Shown here piece after piece: positions 1 through 7,972 of a stretch of 16,107 nt of DNA. A model generated the notes under the pieces. The model saw only the letters and a list, made by a program, of their open reading frames with translations, made no database searches and was not told the DNA's origin. Location of the stretch: NCBI GenBank assembly GCA_030844625.1, contig JAUUNJ010000022.1:1-16107 (forward strand), read 5' to 3'. The translations under genes were made by a program, and so were the position numbers. The stretch is from Roseburia sp. (GTDB lineage: Bacteria > Bacillota > Clostridia > Lachnospirales > Lachnospiraceae). Positions within the stretch are counted from its first letter, which is position 1, and each line of letters begins with the position of its first letter.

Positions 1-780
1 TTTGAATATGACGGCTTAAAAGTATCTAATGACGATGAAATTGGAGATGTTGCAAGTTCTCTCAAATATATGTCCAAACAACTCAACAACTCACGGACAT
101 ACCAAAAAGAATTTATCTCTAATATTTCCCATGATTTCCGCTCTCCTTTAACCTCTATCAAAGGATATCTGGAAGCCATGATGGATGGAACGATTCCTCC
201 GGAAGACCACAACAAATATCTTTCCATTGTACTCTCCGAAGCCAATCGTCTCGAGAAACTGACAACCGGTCTTCGGGAATTAAACAGTTGGAACAGTACC
301 GGTCCTGAACTGATTTTTGAGGACTTTAACATGGAAAATGTAATTGCGTCCACTGTAGAAACATTTCAGGGGAGCTGTGAGAAAAAACATATCGAACTGG
401 TTCTTCAATTTCCGTCCAAGCACTACAATGTTTATGCGGATAAAGGCAAAATTGAACAGGTTTTATATAATCTTTTGGACAACGCAATTAAATTCAGCAA
501 TCCATCTTCTAAAATCATTATCCGCCTTTATAACAAAGGGGAAAAACAGTATTGCTCCGTCAAGGATTTTGGTATGGGTATTCCTGGCGGCAGCATAGAT
601 AAAATATGGCAAAGATTTTATAAGACGGATCTGTCCCGCGGGCGGGATAAAACTGGTTCCGGTATCGGACTTGCCATTGTCAAAGAAATCATTATGGCTC
701 ACAACGAGACCATAGATGTAATAAGTACGGAAGGCGTAGGAACAGAATTTGTATTTTCAATAAAAAAATCTAAAAAATAA
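1..780 (+). CDS. Sensor histidine kinase, C-terminal part (5' end outside window)
   Basis: The reading frame is open from the first base, so the gene is cut by the window edge and only 259 residues are visible. The first ~24 residues (DEIGDVASSLKYM) look like the end of a HAMP linker. The H-box HDFRSPLTSIKGYLEAM follows, with phospho-accepting His at fragment residue 44. The ATPase domain shows the N-box (YNLLDNAIKFS, Asn ~161), the G1 box DFGMGIP (~189-195), the F-box WQRFYKTD and the G2 box GSGIGLAIVKEI (~219). Order and spacing are those of a HisKA/HATPase_c transmembrane kinase of the PhoR/ResE/WalK-like class. The input domain, signal and partner response regulator lie upstream, outside the window. 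The Met at position 70 is internal and not the true start. No clear terminator follows the stop; a 14-bp palindrome and then the ferredoxin gene come next. Confidence 0.95.
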   Translation, partial: FEYDGLKVSNDDEIGDVASSLKYMSKQLNNSRTYQKEFISNISHDFRSPLTSIKGYLEAMMDGTIPPEDHNKYLSIVLSEANRLEKLTTGLRELNSWNSTGPELIFEDFNMENVIASTVETFQGSCEKKHIELVLQFPSKHYNVYADKGKIEQVLYNLLDNAIKFSNPSSKIIIRLYNKGEKQYCSVKDFGMGIPGGSIDKIWQRFYKTDLSRGRDKTGSGIGLAIVKEIIMAHNETIDVISTEGVGTEFVFSIKKSKK

Positions 781-785
781 ATAAA

Positions 786-799
786 AGACAAATTTGTCT
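786..799. repeat. 14-bp perfect palindrome (possible operator) before the ferredoxin gene
   Basis: AGACAAATTTGTCT is a perfect palindrome with no loop, so it is unlikely to be a terminator. It overlaps the only plausible -35 (TTGTCT, 794-799) of the ferredoxin promoter, which is where a dimeric repressor would bind. The assignment as an operator is inference. Confidence 0.45.
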
Positions 800-820
800 A
801 ATTTTGTAAGCGATTATAAT
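794..820 (+). promoter_or_regulatory. Candidate promoter for the ferredoxin gene
   Basis: A perfect -10 TATAAT (815-820) is preceded by TTGTCT (794-799) at a short 15-bp spacing. This would give a leader of about 57 nt before the ATG at 884. The short spacing makes the -35 uncertain; the -10 is the solid part. Confidence 0.4.
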
Positions 821-883
821 ATTGCATTCTGTTGATAATTGTATTATTATATTCCTATAAAACTTAAAGGAGGCTTATACATA

Positions 884-1057
884 ATGGCTTACAAAATTAA
901 TGATGGATGCATCGGTTGTGGCGCATGTGCTGGTTCTTGTCCAGTAGGTGCTATCAGCGAAGGTGATGGAGTTTTCGTTATTGATGCTGATACATGTATT
1001 GAATGTGGTGCCTGCGAAGGTACATGCCCAACAGGTTCAATCGAATTAGATGCATAA
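884..1057 (+). CDS. 2[4Fe-4S] ferredoxin
   Basis: This 57-residue protein is a clostridial-type bacterial ferredoxin, a soluble low-potential electron carrier between redox enzymes such as pyruvate:ferredoxin oxidoreductase and hydrogenase. Two classical CxxCxxCxxxCP motifs are present, at Cys9-12-15-19 and Cys38-41-44-48, each followed by Pro. Length and internal two-fold symmetry fit the family exactly. The ATG at 884 is chosen because AAAGGAGG lies 8 to 15 bases upstream and the protein then begins MAYKIND, as is usual. An in-frame ATG at 839 would add 15 residues encoded across the ribosome binding site and is rejected. The gene appears monocistronic: a promoter-like sequence lies upstream and a terminator follows 57 bases after the stop. 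Confidence 0.97.
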   Translation: MAYKINDGCIGCGACAGSCPVGAISEGDGVFVIDADTCIECGACEGTCPTGSIELDA

Positions 1058-1113
1058 TTTATAACTGAAATGCAGGGTACGTTATTATATTTAACATATA
1101 TCTGCATAGAATT

Positions 1114-1145
1114 TAAAAGAGGCTGCCCTTTGACAGCCTCTTTTA
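1114..1145. terminator. Bidirectional terminator between ferredoxin and merR-type gene
   Basis: A 12-bp perfect stem, TAAAAGAGGCTG (1114-1125) pairing with CAGCCTCTTTTA (1134-1145), encloses an 8-nt loop. The stem itself ends in T runs on both strands, so it can terminate the + strand ferredoxin transcript and the - strand regulator transcript, whose stop codon is at 1146-1148. Confidence 0.9.
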
Positions 1146-1754
1146 TTATGTAGTTTGCGGCTTCTTTCCCAGATGTAATGACGCCTTTTTCCTGCTTTCT
1201 TTTTTTGTAAGCATCTTTTCTGCCTTTAACTTCTTTTTACGTTCTCTTCTGCTCATTCTCTGACGGTTTCTCATAACTTCATCCAGTTTTTTATATCTCT
1301 CTTCTTCCTTTTCATCCTGCACCCTCATTAAATAATCCATTCCTTTCAGTACACTTTCACTTACATTTTCACTTAATTCTTTGCTTAAATCGCCTGTAGA
1401 TTCCTTGAGGGCTTTTGAAACAATCTTGTCCATAATTGCCTGAAACTGTTCCATCTTGCTATCATTAGTATTCATAGTAACTGCAGTTCCTGATGCTTTC
1501 TCCGGCAGATTTTTGCTCTCTTTTGTATCCACCGGATCTGTTATCATCATCTTAATGGCACGCAGTCCATATCCCTGTTTTTTTAAATCCCTTATATTCT
1601 TTAGCAGATTAATATGATTTTCCGTATAGTAGCGATGCCCCATCTCATTCCGGGGGATGTTAATTGCCAGTTCCTCCTCCCAGTATCTTAAAACATGGGA
1701 TTCCACGTTAAGCATTTTTGATGCGTCTGAAATAATATATCGCTTTTCCTCCAT
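1146..1754 (-). CDS. MerR-family transcriptional regulator
   Basis: The 202-residue protein has an N-terminal MerR-type winged helix-turn-helix (residues ~5-72), recognisable from YIISDASKMLNVESHVLRYW, the wing HRYYTENHINLLKNI and LKKQGYGLRAIK. The middle is polar with a predicted helix (~100-145). The last 40 residues are very rich in Lys and Arg. No cysteine or ligand domain typical of metal or drug sensors is present, so the effector is unknown. A RacA-like chromosome-binding role is possible because of the MerR-HTH plus basic tail, but this is a guess. The start at 1754 is set by AAGGAGG located 7 bases upstream; the longer frame from 1805 has no ribosome binding site. It follows the gdpP-rplI-dnaB operon on the same strand but is separated by a terminator and probably has its own promoter. 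Confidence 0.85.
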   Translation of the reverse strand: MEEKRYIISDASKMLNVESHVLRYWEEELAINIPRNEMGHRYYTENHINLLKNIRDLKKQGYGLRAIKMMITDPVDTKESKNLPEKASGTAVTMNTNDSKMEQFQAIMDKIVSKALKESTGDLSKELSENVSESVLKGMDYLMRVQDEKEEERYKKLDEVMRNRQRMSRRERKKKLKAEKMLTKKESRKKASLHLGKKPQTT

Positions 1755-1780
1755 TCCGACCTCCTTGCAAAGCAAAAAGC

Positions 1781-1793
1781 GTGCCGCCGGCAC
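1781..1793 (-). repeat. Small GC-rich hairpin before the MerR-gene ribosome binding site
   Basis: The 13-base element (GTGCCGCCGGCAC on the + strand) forms a 5-bp stem with a 3-base loop. Read on the minus strand it is followed by GCTTTTTGC, about 15 bases before the AAGGAGG of the MerR-type gene. It could be a weak terminator/attenuator or a leader structure. The stem is short, so the role is uncertain. Confidence 0.3.
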
Positions 1794-1810
1794 CCATATT
1801 TGCATCTTTT

Positions 1811-1853
1811 AAAATAAAAAATTGAGACGTTCAACTTTTGGAACATCTCAATT
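1811..1853 (-). terminator. Terminator of the gdpP-rplI-dnaB operon
   Basis: On the minus strand AATTGAGATGTTC (1853-1841) pairs with GAACGTCTCAATT (1832-1820), 13 bp with a single T-G mismatch, around an 8-nt loop. It is followed by a run of T residues (1820-1811). It lies about 100 bases after the dnaB stop codon. Confidence 0.85.
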
Positions 1854-1879
1854 ATAAATGCATTATATGTTGGGTTCAA
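1851..1879 (-). promoter_or_regulatory. Candidate promoter of the MerR-type gene, nested in the dnaB terminator
   Basis: On the minus strand TTGAAC (1879-1874), a 17-bp spacer and a perfect TATAAT (1856-1851) are present. The -10 box overlaps the first bases of the terminator stem. A transcript starting about 7 nt later would begin inside the 5' arm and so lack the complete hairpin, letting this transcript pass a signal that stops dnaB transcripts. Confidence 0.45.
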
Positions 1880-1949
1880 TAAATTTAACACTGCGAAAAA
1901 TATTATTATTTGTAGGCTTGTCACACCATGTCTAATAGAATCGCTAATG

Positions 1950-3287
1950 CTATACCTGTTCGGTTTCTGCGTTCTCGAATTTTGTGTATTGTGGTAACCA
2001 TACCAATTCTACTTCGCCTACCGGTCCGTTTCTCTGTTTCGCCACATTAACAATAATTCTGTTTCTATCCTCTGTCTTTGTCTCTCTGTCATAATACCTT
2101 GACATCAGCATTACCACGTCCGCATCCTGCTCAATAGAACCGGATTCACGAAGGTCTGCCATAATCGGTTTTTTATCTTCTCTTGTTTCAGAAGAACGGT
2201 TCAACTGGGACAAGGCGATAACCGGAACATTAAGCTCTCTGGCAATACCCTTTAACGTTCTGGAAATCTCCGCTATTTCCTGCTCACGGCTGGAATGGCG
2301 GGCATTCGTTGTCATCAACTGAAGGTAGTCCACAATTACAAGCTGAATATCCTTTTCCAACTTGAATTTCCTGCATTTGGAACGCATTTCTCCAATACTA
2401 ATACCCGGTGTATCATCTATTATAATGTTTGAATTGCCAATTACATTGGCTGATTCAACAATATTTGCCCATTCGTTATCACTAAGTTCACCATTTCTCA
2501 TCTTCTGGGAACTTACCATGGAATTCTGCGAAATCACACGGTTGATCAACTGTTCACTTGACATTTCCAAACTAAAAATAGCCACCGGAATCTGATGCTT
2601 TACTGCAATGGTTTCTGTAATATTCAATACGAATGCAGTTTTACCTACAGAAGGTCTGGCTGCGATCAGAATTAAATCTGATGGCTGTAATCCTGAAAGC
2701 TGTATGTCAAGCTTGGTAAATCCAGTCTCAAGACCTGTAATGGACCCTCTGGTCTGGGAAGCCTTTTCAATCTTCTCAAACACATTCAGAACAACCTGTC
2801 TTACCGGGGTATAATCACCTGTATTTCCAGACTGTATCAGATCAAAAATCCTGCGTTCGGTTTCTTCCAGAATGGTATCCAGCTTTTCATTGCCTGCATA
2901 ACATTTATTGGCAATTTCTTCATTGGCATGAATAAGGTTCCTGAGTACCGCTTTCTCATACACAATGTCTGTATATTGTTTAATATTAGCCGATGTGGGA
3001 ACCATATCCAGAATATTTCTTATAAAATCAATACTGATTACTTCTGATGGAACATCCATCTCCTCTAACTTTGTCTTTATGGTTACAAGGTCGCAGGTTT
3101 TTCCTTCATTAAACAATTCCACCATGGCTTTAAACAGAGAACCATATTGCCTATTATAAAAATCTTCATCTGAAATTTTTTCCATAGCTGCCGGAATTGC
3201 GTCTGCATCCATTATCATGGAACCAATTACCGCCTGCTCTGCTTCATTACTATGGGGCATTATTCTTTTTACTACTGCCTCTTCCAT
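1950..3287 (-). CDS. dnaB: Replicative DNA helicase DnaB
   Basis: The 445-residue protein is the hexameric helicase that unwinds DNA at the replication fork using ATP. The N-terminal helical primase-interaction domain is visible from PHSNEAEQAVIGSMIMD (~11-27) to about residue 150. The RecA-like motor domain carries Walker A ARPSVGKT (210-217), Walker B LVIVDYLQLM (316-325), and downstream motifs including VIALSQLNR and ADLRESGSIEQDADVVM. Length is standard for the family and no intein is present. The start at 3287 follows a GGAGAG ribosome binding site at 7 bases. It is the last gene of the operon gdpP-rplI-dnaB, the same order as yybT-rplI-dnaC in Bacillus subtilis (where DnaC is the DnaB homologue). 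Confidence 0.98.
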   Translation of the reverse strand: MEEAVVKRIMPHSNEAEQAVIGSMIMDADAIPAAMEKISDEDFYNRQYGSLFKAMVELFNEGKTCDLVTIKTKLEEMDVPSEVISIDFIRNILDMVPTSANIKQYTDIVYEKAVLRNLIHANEEIANKCYAGNEKLDTILEETERRIFDLIQSGNTGDYTPVRQVVLNVFEKIEKASQTRGSITGLETGFTKLDIQLSGLQPSDLILIAARPSVGKTAFVLNITETIAVKHQIPVAIFSLEMSSEQLINRVISQNSMVSSQKMRNGELSDNEWANIVESANVIGNSNIIIDDTPGISIGEMRSKCRKFKLEKDIQLVIVDYLQLMTTNARHSSREQEIAEISRTLKGIARELNVPVIALSQLNRSSETREDKKPIMADLRESGSIEQDADVVMLMSRYYDRETKTEDRNRIIVNVAKQRNGPVGEVELVWLPQYTKFENAETEQV

Positions 3288-3334
3288 CCGTTACTCTCCT
3301 CAAGTAAAAATTCAGAGTCTCTATGCTCTTAACT

Positions 3335-3781
3335 CTATTTGGCTTCTACCTTTACTGCCAGTGTAGCTGTCACATCTTTATGCAGCTTAATATTAACATT
3401 GTAAGTTCCAAGTGACTTAATTGCTTCAGGAATTACAATCTTTTTCTTATCAATGTCCATATTTAACTGTTTTTTTGCTTCCATTGCAATTTCCTTGCTT
3501 GATATGGAGCCAAATACTTTTCCCTCAACACCCGCCTGGATTTTTACTGTAATAGATTTGTCAGCCAAATCCTGTGCCAGCGCCTGTGCGGTTTCTAATT
3601 TTTCTTTTGCAACTTTTGCCTGATTCTGCTGCTGAAGTTTTAAGTCATTCAGATTTTTTCCATTTGCTTCTAATCCCAATTTTTTAGGCAATATAAAATT
3701 TCTTGCATATCCATCGTTAACATTAACGATTTCACCCTTTTTCCCAAGAGACTTTACATCCTGCAATAATATTACTTTCAT
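3335..3781 (-). CDS. rplI: 50S ribosomal protein L9
   Basis: This 148-residue protein is bL9 of the large ribosomal subunit, which binds 23S rRNA near the base of the L1 stalk. The N-terminal signature is complete: [32 protein letters not shown], shown here as successive short motifs [10 protein letters not shown] and [10 protein letters not shown] (~11-34). A long charged connecting helix (~41-75) and a C-terminal domain (~76-148) containing [13 protein letters not shown] follow. Length is normal. The ATG shares one base with the stop codon of gdpP (TAATG on the minus strand), which suggests translational coupling. dnaB starts 47 bases after the stop. Confidence 0.98.
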   Translation of the reverse strand: MKVILLQDVKSLGKKGEIVNVNDGYARNFILPKKLGLEANGKNLNDLKLQQQNQAKVAKEKLETAQALAQDLADKSITVKIQAGVEGKVFGSISSKEIAMEAKKQLNMDIDKKKIVIPEAIKSLGTYNVNIKLHKDVTATLAVKVEAK

Positions 3782-5835
3782 TAGATTTCTCCCTCCTGTA
3801 ATCTTTGGCTTATAATCTGTTTTAATATCAAAATCACTTCACTTACTGATTTATCTCTAACCTGAGCTCCGGCAAGATTCATGTGCCCGCCGCCACCGAA
3901 TTCTTCCATAATCAATTGAACATTAACCTTATCAATGGAGCGCGCACTAATATAAATCTGGTCATTATATGGTGTGCATACAAAAGATGCCTTAACATTT
4001 TTAACATTGAGAAGTTCATTGGCTGCCTGAGCCCCTACCACTGTAGGCGATGATACATTGGTTGCTCTGCATACCGAAATAGCATATTCATTCATATAGA
4101 TTTCAGTATTCTGAATTGCTGTTGCCTTTGCCTTGTAATCACTGATATCATCTCTGAACATTCGCCTTACTTTCGTAATGTCAGCACCATTCTTTTTAAG
4201 GTATGCTGCTGCTTCAAAGGTTCTGACACCGGTCCTGTTGGTAAAATTATTAGTATCTATCATAATACCGCCGTAAATGGCTTCTGCCTCCAGTTTCGTA
4301 AGTTTAACTGTTTCATTAATATACTGCATAATTTCAACAACCATTTCACAGGTCGATGAGGATGATAATTCAATATAAGAAAGCTGTGCATTGTCAATAA
4401 CATCTGTAGTCTGCCTGTGATGATCAAATACTAAAAGGCACTGTGCACGCCTAACCAGTTCAGGATACTCTGTATATCCCGCCCTGCTGCAGTCGACCAC
4501 AATAAGGGCATCATTTTTTGTCATTTTCGCTGCCGCTTCAGGGCCTGACAGGAACATATCCTCATCGTATATTTCCATTTCCCTAAAAGCATTAACCAAT
4601 GGTAATACACTACTGCTTACCTCACCAAGAACAATATGAACATCCTTGCCAATGGTCTTTCCGATTCTGTAAAAACCGATTGCCGCACCAAAGGAATCAT
4701 TGTCTCCGATATGATGTCCCATAATATACAGCGTTTCTTTTGTTTCAATCAAATCTCTGAACGCTGTCGCTTTAACTCTTGATTTTACTTTAGTATTTTT
4801 TTCTACAGATTTGGATTTCCCTCCATAATAATAAACCTTATTACCATCTTTGAGGACAGCCTGATCTCCACCACGTCCCAGCGCCATATCTATAGCTGTT
4901 CCAGCCAGATCATAGTTTTCTACCAGACCGTTACCCCCCGTACCAACGCCTATGCTAATGGTAATCGGAAGACCGTTTCCAATATTGACCGTCTTCACTT
5001 CGTCCAGCACGGAAAATTTATCCGTCTGCATCTTACTGATATATTTTGTTTTGAAAATAACAAAATACTTGTCATTCTCCAATTTTCTTACAATACCGTC
5101 ATACTGGGAAAAATATTTGTTAATTTTTCTATCAATCAATGCCACAAGCAGCGTCCTTCTTGTAGCCTCAATACTTTGAAGAACCTCATCATAATTATCA
5201 ATATATATATGTCCCGTAACAAGCCGCTCTTCTCTGTTCTCTTTAGTCAGTTGCAAAATCTTTGTTTCATCGAACATATACATAGAAATAAGACTACCGC
5301 TGTTTTCTTCAAACAGTTCCATCTGGTGTTCACTGATACTGTCCCTTAACGTAAATATCTTCAGAACAACTTTATATACGCAGCCTTCATATTCTATGCG
5401 AAATTCATTCCGTCCATTTTCTTCAAATTCAAGATATTCCTCTTTAAAATCTTCAAAAACCGATGATATGAGCTTGTTCCTGATATTCTTCCCCTGAACC
5501 ATATTGTCCAGTTCTGCATTGGTCCAGAGCACTTTACCTGTCTCTTCGATCAAACCATAGGGAATTTCCATTTCGTGAATCATCTGTCTCTGAACCTGAC
5601 TGTATTCCGCTCCAAAATCCACCAGCTTCCTCATAATATTCGGTCTGAATCTTAAATATATTGTCACGGTTATGACAATATAAATTATTTCGGCAGCAGT
5701 CATAAATAAACCGGCTTTTATATCTATGATATATGTAACTACTGTAATGACAATCCAGAACATATTAAAATATATCGGCCATTTTAAATACTGGCTTATC
5801 TGACCCTTTGCCTTATCTTTTTTATTTTTACCCAT
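3781..5835 (-). CDS. gdpP: GdpP-type cyclic-di-AMP phosphodiesterase (DHH/DHHA1)
   Basis: The 684-residue membrane protein belongs to the GdpP/YybT family, which hydrolyses c-di-AMP to pApA and so influences cell-wall homeostasis, potassium uptake and beta-lactam tolerance. Two membrane segments (~18-38 and ~44-62) are followed by a degenerate PAS-like region (~80-170). Next comes a GGDEF-like region (~180-310) that lacks a GGDEF signature, and then the catalytic DHH domain. The metal-binding residues are visible: [11 protein letters not shown] (373-383), VVDCS (446-450), DHH (471-473) and DTNNF (527-531). DHHA1 carries [16 protein letters not shown] (644-659). The start at 5835 is preferred because CGGAG lies 6 bases upstream; an in-frame GTG at 5901 has no ribosome binding site and would add 22 atypical residues. 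First gene of the gdpP-rplI-dnaB operon, with a one-base overlap with rplI. Confidence 0.95.
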   Translation of the reverse strand: MGKNKKDKAKGQISQYLKWPIYFNMFWIVITVVTYIIDIKAGLFMTAAEIIYIVITVTIYLRFRPNIMRKLVDFGAEYSQVQRQMIHEMEIPYGLIEETGKVLWTNAELDNMVQGKNIRNKLISSVFEDFKEEYLEFEENGRNEFRIEYEGCVYKVVLKIFTLRDSISEHQMELFEENSGSLISMYMFDETKILQLTKENREERLVTGHIYIDNYDEVLQSIEATRRTLLVALIDRKINKYFSQYDGIVRKLENDKYFVIFKTKYISKMQTDKFSVLDEVKTVNIGNGLPITISIGVGTGGNGLVENYDLAGTAIDMALGRGGDQAVLKDGNKVYYYGGKSKSVEKNTKVKSRVKATAFRDLIETKETLYIMGHHIGDNDSFGAAIGFYRIGKTIGKDVHIVLGEVSSSVLPLVNAFREMEIYDEDMFLSGPEAAAKMTKNDALIVVDCSRAGYTEYPELVRRAQCLLVFDHHRQTTDVIDNAQLSYIELSSSSTCEMVVEIMQYINETVKLTKLEAEAIYGGIMIDTNNFTNRTGVRTFEAAAYLKKNGADITKVRRMFRDDISDYKAKATAIQNTEIYMNEYAISVCRATNVSSPTVVGAQAANELLNVKNVKASFVCTPYNDQIYISARSIDKVNVQLIMEEFGGGGHMNLAGAQVRDKSVSEVILILKQIISQRLQEGEI

Positions 5836-5916
5836 ATAACACTCCGTTCCGCCACCTATGCTATGATAAATAGCATTGAGGTTTTTCAGACTATTATTCA
5901 CTGTTTCGTATTTTTT

Positions 5917-5945
5917 AGTATAACATTATTCTGTGAATATGAAAA
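5917..5945 (-). promoter_or_regulatory. Promoter of the gdpP-rplI-dnaB operon
   Basis: On the minus strand TTTTCA, a 17-bp spacer and TATACT occur, and the -10 is preceded by TGT, giving an extended -10 element (TGTTATACT). This places the RNA start near 5910 and a leader of about 75 nt before the gdpP ATG at 5835. It also argues against use of the GTG at 5901. Confidence 0.55.
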
Positions 5946-6056
5946 GAAAAAAGATTCCAACCATTAACGACACATAACCAAGTATGAAAATAAAACATTT
6001 TTTAATTTTAATTATACTTACAGTTTTAGTAATTATACAAACTTTTATATGACACC

Positions 6057-6085
6057 TTTACATTAATTCTTTTTTATTTTAAACT
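6057..6085 (+). promoter_or_regulatory. Weak candidate promoter for the small gene at 6162
   Basis: TTTACA (6057-6062) and TAAACT (6080-6085) are separated by 17 bp. The -10 is a poor match. The surrounding region (5946-6161) is extremely AT-rich, so chance matches are expected. Nothing else coding is visible there. Confidence 0.3.
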
Positions 6086-6091
6086 TAGAGA

Positions 6092-6127
6092 ATACATTTA
6101 TATTTTGTAAATGTATATCTTAAGATA
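6092..6127 (+). repeat. Leader inverted repeat and palindrome upstream of the small gene
   Basis: ATACATTTA (6092-6100) and TAAATGTAT (6108-6116) form a perfect 9-bp inverted repeat with a 7-base loop. It runs directly into a 12-bp palindrome TATCTTAAGATA (6116-6127). Both lie 35-70 bases before the start codon at 6162 and could be an operator or a leader structure. AT-rich context lowers the significance. Confidence 0.35.
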
Positions 6128-6161
6128 CTCAGGTAAAAATACTACCATTAAGGAGAAAACA

Positions 6162-6428
6162 ATGTTCAGAGTATGGGGAAGAACCTTTAAAAATAATAAA
6201 ATGCTGAAAAGCACTACCGTTGAATTGAATATAGATGACACAAGAACCCACAAAGTTTTTAAAGCATTAGAACAGATCTGCGATGAATTTGATCTGAGCA
6301 ATCCAATCTGGCTTGACACAAATATAAACGAATTCAAACGCATTGCCCGAACCCGTTTCTATGCTGACAGCTTTGTTGAGCCGATAGAGTTTGACTATCT
6401 GGATTTCTATGTTATTGAAGAAGACTAA
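6162..6428 (+). CDS. Small conserved-looking protein of unknown function
   Basis: An 88-residue acidic soluble protein begins MFRVWGRTFKNNKMLK and contains DDTRTHKVFKALEQICDEFDLSNPIWLDTNINEF in its middle, visible as THKVFKALEQICDEFDL and NPIWLDTNINEFKR (~28-63). It ends with a short acidic tail YVIEED. There is no signal peptide, membrane segment or metal-binding cluster. I do not recognise a named domain. I have the impression that proteins of this form are common as hypothetical proteins in Clostridia, but that should be checked by search. The start at 6162 is chosen because AAGGAG lies 6 bases upstream; an in-frame ATG at 6111 has no ribosome binding site and lies in a leader repeat. The gene stands alone, facing pgi across a shared terminator. 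Confidence 0.8.
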   Translation: MFRVWGRTFKNNKMLKSTTVELNIDDTRTHKVFKALEQICDEFDLSNPIWLDTNINEFKRIARTRFYADSFVEPIEFDYLDFYVIEED

Positions 6429-6474
6429 AATATAAAATGAACAAAAAAGTTGTATCTGCATTTGTCAGAACATA

Positions 6475-6514
6475 AAAATCACCGTGAAACGCATATCCGT
6501 CTCACGGTGATTTT
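6475..6514. terminator. Bidirectional terminator between the small gene and pgi
   Basis: AAAATCACCGTGA (6475-6487) and TCACGGTGATTTT (6502-6514) form a 13-bp perfect stem around a 14-nt loop, in which ACG/CGT adds three more pairs. T runs occur on both strands. It serves the small + strand gene and the - strand pgi, whose stop codon is at 6535-6537. Confidence 0.92.
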
Positions 6515-6534
6515 CTTTTCTTTATATATAATTA

Positions 6535-7881
6535 TTACAGCCTCTTCAAAAGTTCCGCTGTCAGATTTTCATAACCTGGTTTTCCAAGTAATGCGAACAT
6601 ATTTTTCTTGTAACTTTCTACCCCTGGCTGATTAAATGGATTTACACCAAGAATATATCCACTGACACCACATGCAAATTCATACATATAGAATAATTCA
6701 CCAAGATAAAATTCATTCTGCTCAGGAATATTAACAATCAGGTTCGGAACATTGCCATCCGTATGGGCAAGAATTGTACCGTTCATGGCACTCTTGTTTA
6801 CAAAATCCATATCCTTACCTGCAAGATAGTTCAGTCCGTCTAAGTCTTCAGGATCTTCATCAATCATAACCTTTGCACTTGTGTTTTCAACATTTAATAC
6901 TGTCTCAAACATAATTCTAGAACCATCCTGAATGAACTGTCCCATAGAGTGAAGATCTGTTGTAAAATCAACTGCTGCCGGGAAAATACCCTTCTGATCC
7001 TTACCTTCGCTTTCTCCGTAAAGCTGCTTCCACCATTCACCGAAGTAGTGAAGACTTGGTTCATAATTTGCTGTGATTTCAACATTTTTTCCTTTTCTTA
7101 ATAAAATATTTCTGACTGCTGCATACTGCATAGCATCATTCTCTTCAAACGCATTATTGAGAGCCTTTTCTCTTCCGCTTGCTGCACCTTCCATCAATTT
7201 ATCAATATCAGCACCGCTTACTGCGATTGGAAGCAATCCTACTGCTGTAAGAACAGAGAAACGTCCTCCTACATCATCAGGAACTACAAAACTTTCATAA
7301 CCCTCCGCTGTCGCAAGACCTTTTAATGCTCCCTTTGCCTTGTCAGTCGTTGCATAAATTCTCTTTGCAGCTTCTTCCTTGCCATATTTCTTTTCAAGCT
7401 TTTCTTTGAAAACTCTGAATGCAATGGCAGGTTCTGTTGTTGTACCTGACTTTGAAATAATGTTAACAGAGAAATCCCTGTCTCCAACCACATCAAGTAA
7501 TCCCTGAAGATATGCGGGACTAATGCTGTTACCTGCATAATAGATTTCAGGAGTTTTTCTTATTTCCTTAGGAACATTATTATAAAAACCATGTCTTAAA
7601 AATTCGATTGCCGCTCTTGCTCCAAGATAAGAACCGCCAATTCCAATTACAATCAAAACTTCTGAATCGTTCTGAATCTTTTCTGCTGCTTTCTTAATTC
7701 TTGTAAATTCGTCTTTATCATAATCTACAGGCAAATCAATCCATCCTAAAAAGTCATTGCCTGCCCCTGTTTTTTCAACTAAAACTTTTTTTGCATTTTC
7801 TGCAATTTCTTTCATGCTTACTACTTCATCCTCTGAAATAAATGAAGCCGCCTTTGAATAATCTAATGTTACCTTAGCCAT
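6535..7881 (-). CDS. pgi: Glucose-6-phosphate isomerase
   Basis: The 448-residue cytoplasmic enzyme interconverts glucose 6-phosphate and fructose 6-phosphate in glycolysis and gluconeogenesis. The phosphate-binding signature SKSGTTTEP (143-151), [13 protein letters not shown] (78-90) and [19 protein letters not shown] (298-316) are intact. Glu290 (YGESEGKD), His311 (DLHSMGQ) and Lys425 (SYKKNMF) sit where the short Bacillus-type isomerases have their catalytic residues. Length is that of the ~450-residue Gram-positive form rather than the ~550-residue E. coli type. The start at 7881 follows GGAGGA, 10 bases upstream. An in-frame ATG at 7935 lies upstream of the predicted transcription start and is rejected. 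Transcribed from its own strong promoter and ended by the shared terminator. Confidence 0.98.
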   Translation of the reverse strand: MAKVTLDYSKAASFISEDEVVSMKEIAENAKKVLVEKTGAGNDFLGWIDLPVDYDKDEFTRIKKAAEKIQNDSEVLIVIGIGGSYLGARAAIEFLRHGFYNNVPKEIRKTPEIYYAGNSISPAYLQGLLDVVGDRDFSVNIISKSGTTTEPAIAFRVFKEKLEKKYGKEEAAKRIYATTDKAKGALKGLATAEGYESFVVPDDVGGRFSVLTAVGLLPIAVSGADIDKLMEGAASGREKALNNAFEENDAMQYAAVRNILLRKGKNVEITANYEPSLHYFGEWWKQLYGESEGKDQKGIFPAAVDFTTDLHSMGQFIQDGSRIMFETVLNVENTSAKVMIDEDPEDLDGLNYLAGKDMDFVNKSAMNGTILAHTDGNVPNLIVNIPEQNEFYLGELFYMYEFACGVSGYILGVNPFNQPGVESYKKNMFALLGKPGYENLTAELLKRL

Positions 7882-7920
7882 ATTTCTCTCTTCCTCCGTT
7901 TTTTCAAAAAACTCTATCCT

Positions 7921-7949
7921 ATTATATGCGTTCAAAACAATTTTATCAA
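7921..7949 (-). promoter_or_regulatory. Strong promoter of pgi
   Basis: On the minus strand TTGATA (7949-7944), a 17-bp spacer and a perfect TATAAT (7926-7921) are seen. RNA would start near 7914, leaving about 33 nt of leader including the ribosome binding site before the ATG at 7881. It lies 23 bases after the stop of the upstream gene. Confidence 0.8.
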
Positions 7950-7972
7950 GACTTTATCGCATTTATTGTCAT

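Noticed and set aside
832..861. TTGATA/TATAAA promoter-like pair just before the ferredoxin gene
   Set aside because: Transcription would start inside the ribosome binding site, so it cannot give a usable mRNA; the TATAAT at 815 is better placed.
839..883. Upstream ATG extending the ferredoxin by 15 residues
   Set aside because: The extension would be encoded across the AAAGGAGG ribosome binding site of the ATG at 884, and ferredoxins of this type begin MAYK-like.
5836..5901. GTG start for gdpP adding 22 residues
   Set aside because: No ribosome binding site precedes it, and it lies just after the predicted transcription start; the ATG at 5835 has a good one.
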